NCBI RefSeq assembly: GCF_027531545.1
Contig: NZ_JAPZSC010000002.1
Span: 124,001 to 188,000, forward strand
DNA: 64,000 bases
Direction of reading: 5' to 3'
Source: Silanimonas sp.
GTDB taxonomy: Bacteria; Pseudomonadota; Gammaproteobacteria; Xanthomonadales; Xanthomonadaceae
Shown here: piece by piece, positions 37,932 to 45,771 of the stretch
How positions within the stretch are numbered: position 1 is the stretch's first letter
Layout of the letters: each line of letters starts with the position of its first letter
Program-made: the position numbers and the translations under genes
The notes under the pieces: model-generated
The model's input: the letters and a program-made list of their open reading frames with translations, nothing else
Told to the model about the DNA's origin: nothing
Database searches by the model: none

Positions 37932-37964
37932 AGCCAAAAAGGAAACGGGCCCGAAGGCCCGTTC
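37932..37964 (-). terminator. Intrinsic terminator of rhlE
   Basis: On the minus strand AACGGGCC - TTCG - GGCCCGTT, then TCC and five T. Plus-strand positions: arms 37944-37951 and 37956-37963, T tract 37936-37940. A perfect 8-bp stem with a stable UUCG tetraloop, 25 bases after the helicase stop. Confidence 0.92.
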
Positions 37965-37988
37965 CTGGTCCAGCGATGGCGTGGCCGA

Positions 37989-39386
37989 TCAGGCCGGACG
38001 CGTGCCGTCGCGGCGCTGGCCGCCCTGACGCTGGCCACCGCCACCGTTGCCACCGTCGCGGCGCGGGCCGCCGGCGTGGCCCTGCGGGCGGCCGCCGTCA
38101 CGGCGCGGGCCGTGGGCATGGCCGTCGCGGCGCGGGGCAGCGGCATTGCCACCCGGGCGCTGACCATCACGGCGCGGAGGACGCGGACCGTCCGGGCGAC
38201 GCGCGCGCTGCTGGCCGGCCGTGCTGTCGTCGGTGATGTCGTTGCCGTCGCGGAAGCTCCAGTCCGGCGGGAAGCCGTCGAGGCCGCGCACTTCCAGCGG
38301 GTCCTTCAGGATGCGCTGCACCTGGCGCAGCAGCTTCGCTTCGTCCTTGGAGACGAGCGAGACCGCCTCGCCCGTGCAGCCGGCGCGGCCGGTGCGGCCG
38401 ATGCGGTGCACGTAGTCCTCGGGGACCATCGGCAGTTCGAAGTTGATGACGCGCGGCAGGGCCGGGATGTCGAGGCCGCGGGCGGCGATGTCGGTCGCCA
38501 CGAGCACGCGCACGGCGCCGCTCTTGAAGTCGGCCAGCGCACGCAGGCGGGCGTTCTGCGACTTGTTGCCGTGGATGGCTTCGGCGCGGATGCCGGCGGC
38601 GGTGATCTGCTTGGCCAGGCGGTCCGAGCCGTGCTTGGTCTTGGCGAAGACCAGGGTCTGGTCCTGGTAGTGCGTCGACAGCAGCTTCAGCAGCACTTCG
38701 CGCTTCTGCGTGTCGCGCACCGGATGCACGCGGTGGGTGACCATCGTGGCAACGGCGTTCGGCGGATTCACCTGGATTTCCTGCGGCTCGCGCAGGGCTT
38801 CCTTGGCGATCTCGCGGATGGCCTTGTCGAAGGTCGCCGAGAACAGCATCGTCTGGCGCTGCTTCGGCACCATCGCGATGATGCGGCGGATGGCCGGCAG
38901 GAAGCCGATGTCGAGCATGCGGTCGGCTTCGTCGAGCACCAGCACCTGCACTTCGCGCAGGTCGACGTTGCGCTGCTGCATGTGGTCGATCAGGCGGCCC
39001 GGGCAGGCCACGATGATGTCGACGCCGCGGCGCAGGGTGTTGGCCTGGTTCACCAGCGAGACGCCGCCGTAGACGACGGCCATCTTCAGCGACAGGTGCT
39101 TGGCGTAGTCGCGCAGGTTGTCGTGCACCTGCTGGGCGAGTTCGCGGGTGGGGGCGAGGATCAGGGCGCGCGGGTTCCGCGAGCGCTCACCGGCGGCGAG
39201 CTTCTGCAGCAGGGGCAGGCCGAACGCGGCGGTCTTGCCGGTGCCGGTCTGCGCGCCAGCCAGCAGGTCGCGGCCTTCGAGGGCCGCCGGGATGGCTTCG
39301 GCCTGGATCGGCGTGGGCGTGGTGAAACCGAGGCCGTCGAGCGCACGGCAGAGCGCGGGCGTGAGCCCGAGGGATTCAAACGTCAT
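37989..39386 (-). CDS. rhlE: DEAD-box RNA helicase, RhlE type
   Basis: 465 residues. Helicase core 1-~375 with all motifs: Q motif (FTTPTPIQ), AQTGTGKT, PTRELAQQ, DEAD as VLDEADRML, SAT, and HRIGRTGRAG. The C-terminal ~80 residues are a disordered basic tail with repeated RRDG units (PPRRDG, APRRDG, GPRRDG, GPRRDGG, QRRDG) that likely binds RNA. ATP-dependent remodelling of rRNA or mRNA, often cold-related. Start ATG 39386 (MTFESLGLTPALCRAL) matches the family; the longer upstream frame is a UTR. Confidence 0.94.
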   Translation of the reverse strand: MTFESLGLTPALCRALDGLGFTTPTPIQAEAIPAALEGRDLLAGAQTGTGKTAAFGLPLLQKLAAGERSRNPRALILAPTRELAQQVHDNLRDYAKHLSLKMAVVYGGVSLVNQANTLRRGVDIIVACPGRLIDHMQQRNVDLREVQVLVLDEADRMLDIGFLPAIRRIIAMVPKQRQTMLFSATFDKAIREIAKEALREPQEIQVNPPNAVATMVTHRVHPVRDTQKREVLLKLLSTHYQDQTLVFAKTKHGSDRLAKQITAAGIRAEAIHGNKSQNARLRALADFKSGAVRVLVATDIAARGLDIPALPRVINFELPMVPEDYVHRIGRTGRAGCTGEAVSLVSKDEAKLLRQVQRILKDPLEVRGLDGFPPDWSFRDGNDITDDSTAGQQRARRPDGPRPPRRDGQRPGGNAAAPRRDGHAHGPRRDGGRPQGHAGGPRRDGGNGGGGQRQGGQRRDGTRPA

Positions 39387-39629
39387 GAGAGAACACTCCA
39401 AAAGCGAAAAACCCGGAGCGTTCCCTGGAACCGCGCTGCGAGAGGGTGCGGACGAACCGCTGACGGTGCCCTTGGGCGGGCGGAAGGGCCGGGGCGACGG
39501 CTTCAAGCCGAGGCGCGCGGCCGGCGTGGGGACCTTGGATCACCCGGCACCGGAAGCCGCGCACCCTACGGCAAGCACGCCGCCCGCGCCAGCCCGGCGC
39601 TCGGGCGGTTCAGCCGGGAGCCATCGGCT

Positions 39630-40529
39630 TCAGGACGGTTGGGGCACCAGCAGCACGTCGGCGTCGAGCTTGGCCAACAGGCGCTGGCCGACACTGCCCA
39701 GCAGGCCGCCCAGCCACGGGCCGTGGCCTCGGGTGCCGAGCACCACGAGGTCCGCGCTTCGTTCTGCGGCCTCCCGTTCCACCGTCTCCGCCACATCGCC
39801 GCGGCGGAAGTGGGCGACCCAATCCGGGTAGCGCGCCGACAGCGCTTCGAAGCGGGCCAGTGCGGCCTTCTCCGCCTCGGCGGTGAAGCGCTCGAGCGCT
39901 GCAGGGTCCGGCTGCACGAGGGCCAGCGTCGCCTCCGGCAGGGCGGGGTGCACGTGCAAGAGGTGCTTTTCCGCGGCCGGCGCCAGCACGGCGGCCCATG
40001 GCAAGGCGCGCTCGGCGCTGGGGCTGAAATCGGAGGCGCCGAGGACGAACCGCCAAGGGGCGGTGGCCGGCCGGCGGCAGACCAGCAGCGGCAGCGGGCT
40101 GGCGTGCACCGCGGCCTGCGCGGTGGTGCCGAGCAGCCGCTGCCCCAAGCCGGTCGGTGCGTGTGCGCCCAGCACCAGAAGGTCGCCACCCAGTTCGGCG
40201 GCCAGTGCGCCGAGGTCGCGGCGCGGTTGGCCGATGAGGCAATGCAGGGCGATGTCGGGATGGGCCAGCGTGGCCAAGCGGGCCCGCTGCTGGCGGAGAC
40301 GCGCGAGACCGGCGTCCTGCAGGGCTTCCAGTCCGATCCACGCCACGCTGCCCGGATCGCCCCAGGCCGAGACGACGGGCAGTGGTTCGACCACGTGGAT
40401 CACGCTGAGACTCGCGCCGAGGGCGACAGCGAGCGCATCGGCGCGCCGCAGCGCGTTGTCGGCGCAGGCGCTGAAATCGCTGGCCACCACGAGGTGGGAC
40501 GGGGCGGGGGCGGAGGCTGCGTTCGACAT
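39630..40529 (-). CDS. Universal stress protein with two Usp domains
   Basis: 299 residues with tandem UspA folds (~10-150 and ~160-297). Each ends in a nucleotide-binding glycine pattern: LGAHAPTGLGQRLLGTTAQA in the first, GTRGHGPWLGGLLGSV in the second. The second fits the ATP-binding G-2X-G-9X-G(S/T) motif, the first less well. A soluble stress-survival protein; signals unknown. Gap of 243 bases to the rhlE start downstream on the same strand, which holds the rhlE 5' region and no further gene that I can support. Confidence 0.9.
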   Translation of the reverse strand: MSNAASAPAPSHLVVASDFSACADNALRRADALAVALGASLSVIHVVEPLPVVSAWGDPGSVAWIGLEALQDAGLARLRQQRARLATLAHPDIALHCLIGQPRRDLGALAAELGGDLLVLGAHAPTGLGQRLLGTTAQAAVHASPLPLLVCRRPATAPWRFVLGASDFSPSAERALPWAAVLAPAAEKHLLHVHPALPEATLALVQPDPAALERFTAEAEKAALARFEALSARYPDWVAHFRRGDVAETVEREAAERSADLVVLGTRGHGPWLGGLLGSVGQRLLAKLDADVLLVPQPS

Positions 40530-40613
40530 GGCCGGGGCTTCCGAGGGGTGATGAGGCCACCATGCGCCGCACGCGGCGGGCGTCGCATGACTTCGGTCAA
40601 GTATCCTGCGCCG

Positions 40614-40979
40614 ATGTGGAACGACCTGCGCCGAGGGCTCTGGATCGCCCTCGCCTACACGGCGTTGGGGCTGGGCGTGATCGGCATCTTCCTGCCCGGC
40701 CTGCCCACCACGCCGTTCATCCTCCTCGCCGCGTGGGCCGCCGCGAAAAGCTCACGACGCCTGCACCAGTGGCTGCTCGACCACCGCCTGTTCGGCCCGA
40801 TGGTGCGCGACTGGCAGGCCCGGGGCGCGGTGAGCCGGAGGGCGAAACGCTTAGCCGTCCTGATGATGTCGCTGTGCGCCGTGCTGATGTTCGCCACCGC
40901 GCCGAAGTGGTGGATGGCGGCGACCGGCACGGCCTGCATGGCCGTCGTCGCGATCTGGCTCTGGCGTCGGCCGGAGTAG
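40614..40979 (+). CDS. DUF454 (YbaN-like) membrane protein
   Basis: 121 residues, three to four hydrophobic helices. The signature GIFLPGLPTTPFILLAAW is diagnostic of the YbaN/DUF454 family, followed by SSRRLHQWLLDHRLFGP. Function unknown. ATG 40614 is the first Met that leaves a normal N-terminus (MWNDLRRGLW); the very long open frame upstream belongs to antisense of other genes. Confidence 0.9.
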   Translation: MWNDLRRGLWIALAYTALGLGVIGIFLPGLPTTPFILLAAWAAAKSSRRLHQWLLDHRLFGPMVRDWQARGAVSRRAKRLAVLMMSLCAVLMFATAPKWWMAATGTACMAVVAIWLWRRPE

Positions 40980-40992
40980 TTCGCGGGGCTGC

Positions 40993-41580
40993 TCAGGGCG
41001 CCGCGTCGAGGATCCGTTTCGCGCCCTGGAAGCTGCGCGTCCAGTGCGGCGCGGCCAGGGCGTCGATGCGCACGCGGCCACCGCGGCTCGGCGAATGGAT
41101 GAAGCGCCCCTCGCCGACGTAGATGCCGACGTGGTCGATCCGGCCCCGGCCCTGGCGGAAAAAGACCAGGTCGCCGGCGGAGAGCGCGGCTTTGTCGACC
41201 GGCCTGCCGGCGGCCGCGAACTGGTCGTTCGCGGTTCGCGGCAGATCGAGCCCGAGCGATTCACGGAAGACGTAGGACGTGAAACCCGAGCAGTCGAAGC
41301 CGCGCTGCGGCGTGGTGCCGCCGAAGCGGTAGGGCGTGCCGATGAGGCCCATCGCCTGCATCAGCACGTCGTCGGCGCGAAGGTCGAGCGGCACCGCGTC
41401 GCTCGTGCGGTCGCTGTGCAGGGCGCGGGGTTCGGAAGTGCTGTCGCCGGGCGTCGCGTCGCGGTCGCCGAGGCTGGCGCAGCCTGAGAGCAGGCCGAGC
41501 GCAAGCGCCAGCGCCACGGCGCTTGGCGCCGCGCCGCGGGCGGCGGGATAATGGCGGGGCAGGGCGTTGCGGCCGTTCAT
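40993..41580 (-). CDS. NlpC/P60 family lipoprotein, cell-wall endopeptidase
   Basis: 195 residues. N-terminal signal with lipobox LSGC (Cys34 approx.), a ~45-residue linker, then an NlpC/P60 domain (~75-190): catalytic Cys in GFDCSGF, His in RIDHVGIYVG, third polar residue His in RFIHSPSRGG. Cuts the D-Glu-meso-DAP bond in peptidoglycan stems, like Spr/MepS in E. coli. Start ATG 41580 sits before a positively charged n-region. Convergent with the DUF454 gene (13-base gap). Confidence 0.9.
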   Translation of the reverse strand: MNGRNALPRHYPAARGAAPSAVALALALGLLSGCASLGDRDATPGDSTSEPRALHSDRTSDAVPLDLRADDVLMQAMGLIGTPYRFGGTTPQRGFDCSGFTSYVFRESLGLDLPRTANDQFAAAGRPVDKAALSAGDLVFFRQGRGRIDHVGIYVGEGRFIHSPSRGGRVRIDALAAPHWTRSFQGAKRILDAAP

Positions 41581-41646
41581 GGCCGCGGAGTCTGCCCCAA
41601 TCCGCGCGCTGTCTTCCAGCGCCCCACCCCGAGTTTTGGAATCCCC

Positions 41647-42126
41647 ATGAAGATCGAGAAAGACCACGTCGTCCGCCTGCACTACACCGTGTCCGAGGCG
41701 GGTGGCGAGGCCATCGAGAGCTCGCGCGAGAGCGAGCCGCTGGCCGTGCTGATCGGCCACAACGCCATCATCCCGGGCCTCGAGGCCGCGCTCGTCGGCC
41801 GCGAAGCCGGCGAGACCTTCGACGTCACTGTGGCGCCGGACCAGGCCTACGGCGAGCGCCGCCCGGGCCTCGTGCAGCGCATCCCGCGCAAGCACTTCAA
41901 GAACCAGAAGCTGGCCGTTGGCATGCAGATCGTGGTCCCGACGCAGATGGGCCCGCGCCCCGTCACCGTCGAGAAGATCGGCCTGTCGGTGGTCGACGTC
42001 GACCTGAACCACCCGATGGCCGGCAAGAGCCTGAGCTTCAACGTCGAGGTCATCGACGTCCGCGAAGCGACGGCCGAAGAGAAGGACCACGGCCACGTCC
42101 ACGGCGAGGGTGGCGTCGAGCACTGA
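41647..42126 (+). CDS. slyD: FKBP-type peptidyl-prolyl isomerase, SlyD type
   Basis: 159 residues. FKBP domain interrupted by the IF chaperone insert, as in SlyD: LHYTVSE, then GHNAIIPGLEAALVG and DLNHPMAGKSLSFNVEV. The metal-binding C-terminal tail is short here (HGHVHGEGGVEH, four His), against the long His/Cys tail of E. coli SlyD, so nickel handling may be weaker. Cytosolic folding helper. ATG 41647; the open frame extends upstream into the NlpC promoter but the family starts here. Confidence 0.93.
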   Translation: MKIEKDHVVRLHYTVSEAGGEAIESSRESEPLAVLIGHNAIIPGLEAALVGREAGETFDVTVAPDQAYGERRPGLVQRIPRKHFKNQKLAVGMQIVVPTQMGPRPVTVEKIGLSVVDVDLNHPMAGKSLSFNVEVIDVREATAEEKDHGHVHGEGGVEH

Positions 42127-42205
42127 CGCCCCGATCGAAAGGCTCGTGTCCCAGGCGCCCCGCGGCCGTATGCTGTGGGGCGTCTTCTTTTGGCGAGCCA
42201 GTGGC

Positions 42206-43435
42206 ATGCGAGAGCCGATTCCCCCGGTCGACACGCGGATCGACGTGCTGGACCGCCTGCGCGGCTTCGCGCTGCTCGGCATCTTCCTGATGAACATCGA
42301 GTACTTCGGGCGCCCCTTGCAGGACTATGTGCTGGGCGTTCCCGCCGGCCTGCAGGGTCTGGATGCCGCGGCCGCATGGTTCGTCTACACCTTCGTGCAG
42401 GGCAAGTTCTGGGTCCTGTTCTCGCTGCTTTTCGGCATGGGATTCGCCGTCATGGCGGATCGGGCTCGCGACGCCGGCCGGCCGTTCCTCGGCACCTACC
42501 TGCGTCGAACCGCGCTGCTGGCGCTGTTCGGCCTGCTGCACATCGCTCTGCTGTGGGATGGCGACATCCTGCTGTCCTACGCCGTCACGGCGCTGGTTCT
42601 GATGGCTTTCCTGCACGTGCGTGGCCACGCCCTCTGGCTGTCGGGTGCGGCGCTCTACCTCGGTGCGAGTGCGCTCGCTGCGCTGAGCGGCCTCGTGTTG
42701 CAGCTCCTGCCGCCGAGCCAGCTGGCGCCGATCGCTGCGCAAATGGACGAAGCGACCGCCCAGGCGCAGGCCGCCGTCGAGGTCTACGCCCACGGCAGTT
42801 TCGTGGCCGTGGCCCAGCAGCGTCTCGAGACGGTCTTCGCCTACATGGTGCCCAGCGCGTGGCCGATGCAGATCCCCAGCATCCTCGGCGTGTTCCTGAT
42901 CGGCGCGTGGCTCGTGCGTTCCGGTCGCATGGTCGACGTCGTCGCGAATCGGGGCTTCTTCACGCGCCTGCTGATCGTGGCGCTGCCGCTGGCTGTCCTC
43001 GGCGTGGGCGCCAGCCTGGCGGTGGGAACGCAGTTCCCCGCTGGCGAGGATTTCCCCCGGGCCATGCTGGCCACGGGCCTGATGATGCTGGGCAACCTGC
43101 CGGCGTCGCTCGCGATCGTCAGCCTGTTCGCGCTCCTGGCCGGAAGCAGCTTCGGCGCGCGCATGACGGCCGTCTTGGCGCCGGCCGGGCGCATGGCACT
43201 CACCAACTACCTGACGCAATCCCTGATCTGCAGCCTCGTGTTCTACGGGTATGGCCTCGGCCAGTACGGCGAGTGGGGCCGTGCCAGCCAGGTGGGCTTC
43301 GTGGTTCTGGTCTTCGTGGCCCAGGTGCTCGCCAGCCGTTGGTGGATGGCGCGGTTCGAGTTCGGTCCCTTGGAAGGCCTCTGGCGTGCCGGTACCCATC
43401 TGCGTGCGCCGCGCTGGCGCGCGGCGGGGCACTAA
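42206..43435 (+). CDS. DUF418 family membrane protein (YeiB-like)
   Basis: 409 residues with about ten membrane helices. The start RIDVLDRLRGFALLGIFLMNIEYF and the C-terminal DUF418 block (GRMALTNYLTQSLICSLVFY; WWMARFEFGPLEGLWRAGTH) are typical (longer runs shortened here). Function of the family is unknown; some members are annotated as transport-related. An in-frame start at 42110 or 42170 would overlap or abut slyD and add residues with no family match, so ATG 42206 is preferred. Confidence 0.85.
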   Translation: MREPIPPVDTRIDVLDRLRGFALLGIFLMNIEYFGRPLQDYVLGVPAGLQGLDAAAAWFVYTFVQGKFWVLFSLLFGMGFAVMADRARDAGRPFLGTYLRRTALLALFGLLHIALLWDGDILLSYAVTALVLMAFLHVRGHALWLSGAALYLGASALAALSGLVLQLLPPSQLAPIAAQMDEATAQAQAAVEVYAHGSFVAVAQQRLETVFAYMVPSAWPMQIPSILGVFLIGAWLVRSGRMVDVVANRGFFTRLLIVALPLAVLGVGASLAVGTQFPAGEDFPRAMLATGLMMLGNLPASLAIVSLFALLAGSSFGARMTAVLAPAGRMALTNYLTQSLICSLVFYGYGLGQYGEWGRASQVGFVVLVFVAQVLASRWWMARFEFGPLEGLWRAGTHLRAPRWRAAGH

Positions 43436-43453
43436 GGTCGCTGGATCCGGGGC

Positions 43454-44719
43454 ATGACGATCGGAGAAGCGGCCGCACGTCGCGATGTTCTGGTGGTGGG
43501 TGGCGGCGTCATCGGCCTCGCCTGCGCGCAGGCGCTGGCCGCCGCCGGCCGCTCCGTGCTCTTGCTCGAACGCGACCGCATCGGCGCAGCGACCAGCCAC
43601 GGCAACTGCGGCACGTTGACGCCGAGCCATGCGCTGCCGCTGGCCGCGCCGGGCATGGTCGCCAAGGCCCTCGGGTGGATGCTGAAGCCCGACGCCCCCT
43701 TCCTCGTCAGACCGCGGTTCGACCCGGCGCTGTGGGCGTGGCTGCTGCGCTTCGCCGGTCGCTGCGACGAGCGCACCTTCCGGGCCGCGATCGCGCCGAA
43801 GGCTGCGCTGCTAAGCGCGTCGCAGGCTCTGCTCGATGCGCTCATCCCATCGCGCGGCCTCGATTGTGGGCATCGCCGCGATGGCCTGCTCTACGTCTGG
43901 CGTGACGCCGAGGCCTTCGAGGCTGGCTGTCGCAGCCACGCCCTGCTGCGGGAGCACGGCATCGCGGTCGACGAATGGGACGGCGCGCGCACCGAACGCG
44001 AGGAGCCGGCGCTGCGCGAGGGCGTGGCCGGAGCGCTGTTTTTCCCCGACGACGGGCATCTGCGTCCGGATCGCTACACCGCCGAACTCGCTCGCATCGC
44101 CATGCAGGACGGCGCCGTCATCGAGGAGGGCGCCGACATCGTCGAGCTCGTCCGCGACGGCGAAGGCTGGCGGGTCACCGCGCGCGACGGTCGCCGATGG
44201 CAGGCCCGCGAGCTTTTGCTGGCCAGCGGCCCGTGGGCGGCGCGCATGGCAGGCACGCTCGAGCTGCGTCTGCCGATCATCCCCGGCAAGGGCTATTCGA
44301 TCACCTACGAACGCCCGACGGTGGCGCCCCGCCGCCCACTGGTGTTGAAGGACCATTCGGTCTGCGTCACCGCCTGGGACGACGGCTACCGGCTGGGCAG
44401 CACGATGGAGTTCGCCGGCTACGACGCGCGCCTCACCCGCGCGCGTCTCGATGCCCTCGAACGCGGCGCTGCCGCGGTCCTGCGCGAGCCGACCGGCCCG
44501 ACGAAGCGCGAGGAATGGTTCGGGTGGCGGCCGATGACCTGGGACGACCTGCCGATCCTCGGCGCCGTGCCCGGCCAGCCTGGCCTGTGGCTGGCGGTCG
44601 GGCACGGGATGATGGGCATGGGCATGTCGGCGGTGACGGGGCGCCTGCTCGCCGACCTCGTGACTGGACGGGCACCCGTGATCGACCCGACCCCTTACGC
44701 CATCACCCGTTTCGGCTGA
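43454..44719 (+). CDS. FAD-dependent D-amino-acid dehydrogenase-like oxidoreductase
   Basis: 421 residues of the DadA/DAO family. N-terminal dinucleotide fold VVGGGVIGLACAQAL with the acidic LLLER end of strand 2; NCGTLTPSHALPLAAPGM is typical of DadA; the C-terminal FAD-binding block is GHGMMGMGMSAVTGRLLADL. Oxidises D-amino acids or related imino acids with electrons passed to the respiratory chain. The substrate is not determined. It is 14 bases before the deformylase-like gene and probably co-transcribed with it. Confidence 0.88.
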   Translation: MTIGEAAARRDVLVVGGGVIGLACAQALAAAGRSVLLLERDRIGAATSHGNCGTLTPSHALPLAAPGMVAKALGWMLKPDAPFLVRPRFDPALWAWLLRFAGRCDERTFRAAIAPKAALLSASQALLDALIPSRGLDCGHRRDGLLYVWRDAEAFEAGCRSHALLREHGIAVDEWDGARTEREEPALREGVAGALFFPDDGHLRPDRYTAELARIAMQDGAVIEEGADIVELVRDGEGWRVTARDGRRWQARELLLASGPWAARMAGTLELRLPIIPGKGYSITYERPTVAPRRPLVLKDHSVCVTAWDDGYRLGSTMEFAGYDARLTRARLDALERGAAAVLREPTGPTKREEWFGWRPMTWDDLPILGAVPGQPGLWLAVGHGMMGMGMSAVTGRLLADLVTGRAPVIDPTPYAITRFG

Positions 44720-44733
44720 GCGACACTGCGCGC

Positions 44734-45516
44734 ATGGACCTCTTCTCGCTCCGACGCGGCCGCGCGCCGCTGCTGATCAGCGTGCCGCACGACGGCGCGC
44801 ATATCCCGGCGGAACTCGCCGCGCGGATGACCCCCGAGGCCCGCCGCGCGCCGGACACCGATTGGTGGATGTCGAAGCTCTACGGCCCGATCGCCGAGGC
44901 GCTCGACGCGTCCTTGATCGTCCCCACGCACTCCCGCTACGTGGTCGACCTGAACCGCCCACCGGACGATGTCTCGCTGTATCCCGGCCAGAACACCACC
45001 GGCCTGTGCCCCGCCGTGCGCTTCAGCGGCGAGCCGGTCTACTTGGACGGGCAGGGGCCGGATGCCGACGAGATCGCGGGGCGCGTCGAGGCGTACTGGC
45101 GCCCCTACCACGAGGCGCTGGCCGGCGAACTGGCCCGATTGCGCGGCTTCCACGACCGCGTGCTGCTGTGGGAGGGCCATTCCATCGCTTCGACCGTGCC
45201 CTTCCTGTTCGAGGGCGAATTGCCGGAGCTCAACGTCGGCACGGCCGCGGGCGCCAGCTGCCGTTCCGCCACGGAAGCGGGGCTCCGCGCCAGCCTCGAA
45301 GCCCAGTCGCGCTTTTCGTGGGTGCTCAACGGGCGCTTCAAGGGCGGCTACATCACCCGCCACTACGGTCGTCCGGACGACGGCGTCGACGCGGTGCAGC
45401 TCGAGACCGCCCAGCGCGCCTACATGGTCGAACCCGATGGGGGCTTCGAGCCGGAACGGGCCGCGACGTTGCAGGGGCAGGTGCGCGCGCTCATCGAGGC
45501 GGCGCTCCGGGCTTGA
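44734..45516 (+). CDS. hutG: N-formylglutamate deformylase
   Basis: 260 residues, full length for the proteobacterial HutG/N-formylglutamate amidohydrolase family. Conserved LISVPHDGAHIP, DTDWWMSKLY, HSRYVVDLNRPPDD and LLWEGHSI motifs supply the metal and catalytic residues. It normally ends the five-step histidine degradation path by releasing formate and glutamate, but no hutU/H/I is in this window; here it partners a DadA-like oxidase. The gene name is by homology, and a different formyl or acyl amide substrate is possible. Confidence 0.85.
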   Translation: MDLFSLRRGRAPLLISVPHDGAHIPAELAARMTPEARRAPDTDWWMSKLYGPIAEALDASLIVPTHSRYVVDLNRPPDDVSLYPGQNTTGLCPAVRFSGEPVYLDGQGPDADEIAGRVEAYWRPYHEALAGELARLRGFHDRVLLWEGHSIASTVPFLFEGELPELNVGTAAGASCRSATEAGLRASLEAQSRFSWVLNGRFKGGYITRHYGRPDDGVDAVQLETAQRAYMVEPDGGFEPERAATLQGQVRALIEAALRA

Positions 45517-45540
45517 TCCGGGTGGCGCATCGGGTAAATG

Positions 45541-45554
45541 CGCGATAAATCGCG
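45541..45554. promoter_or_regulatory. Operator-like palindrome upstream of the 30-codon gene
   Basis: CGCGATAAATCGCG: perfect 6-bp arms around AA, in an unusually AT-rich stretch (about 45535-45610) starting 25 bases after the hutG stop and about 90 before the small ORF. Likely a regulator site; which regulator is unknown. Confidence 0.4.
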
Positions 45555-45642
45555 ACGGAATCGTCAGCACACCGTCATCTTGGCCGTGTAAATCTATCGT
45601 TAATCCGGGGCCCAGCCTGCCCCCCGGTGCACGGAGCCCGCC

Positions 45643-45735
45643 ATGACCCCCGGAATGACCCTCGCCCGATTCGTCGTTGCCGGCTTCATCGCCGTGCTGA
45701 TGCTGGCGATCTCCAAGGCCGAAGCCTCGGCCTGA
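45643..45735 (+). CDS. Small hydrophobic secreted or membrane peptide (30 residues)
   Basis: Thirty codons from ATG 45643 to TGA 45733-45735, with CGGAG eight bases upstream. The product is a short polar start (MTPGMTLARF), one hydrophobic helix (residues ~11-23, VVAGFIAVLMLAI) and a small polar tail SKAEASA. It is bounded by its own AT-rich upstream region and a perfect hairpin immediately after the stop, which argues that it is a real transcription unit. No family recognised; function unknown. Confidence 0.55.
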   Translation: MTPGMTLARFVVAGFIAVLMLAISKAEASA

Positions 45736-45756
45736 CGCGCGCCCACCGGCGCGCGT
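45735..45756. terminator. Hairpin terminator between the small gene and parE
   Basis: ACGCGCGCC (45735-45743) pairs perfectly with GGCGCGCGT (45748-45756) around CACC. On the plus strand TGTCGTTT follows, a weak T tract. It lies between two convergent stops and may serve both. Confidence 0.6.
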
Positions 45757-45771
45757 TGTCGTTTCCGGGGC

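Noticed and set aside
38076-40613. Very long plus-strand frame leading into the DUF454 gene
   Set aside because: Antisense to rhlE and the stress protein; only the last 121 codons match a family and have a suitable start at 40614.
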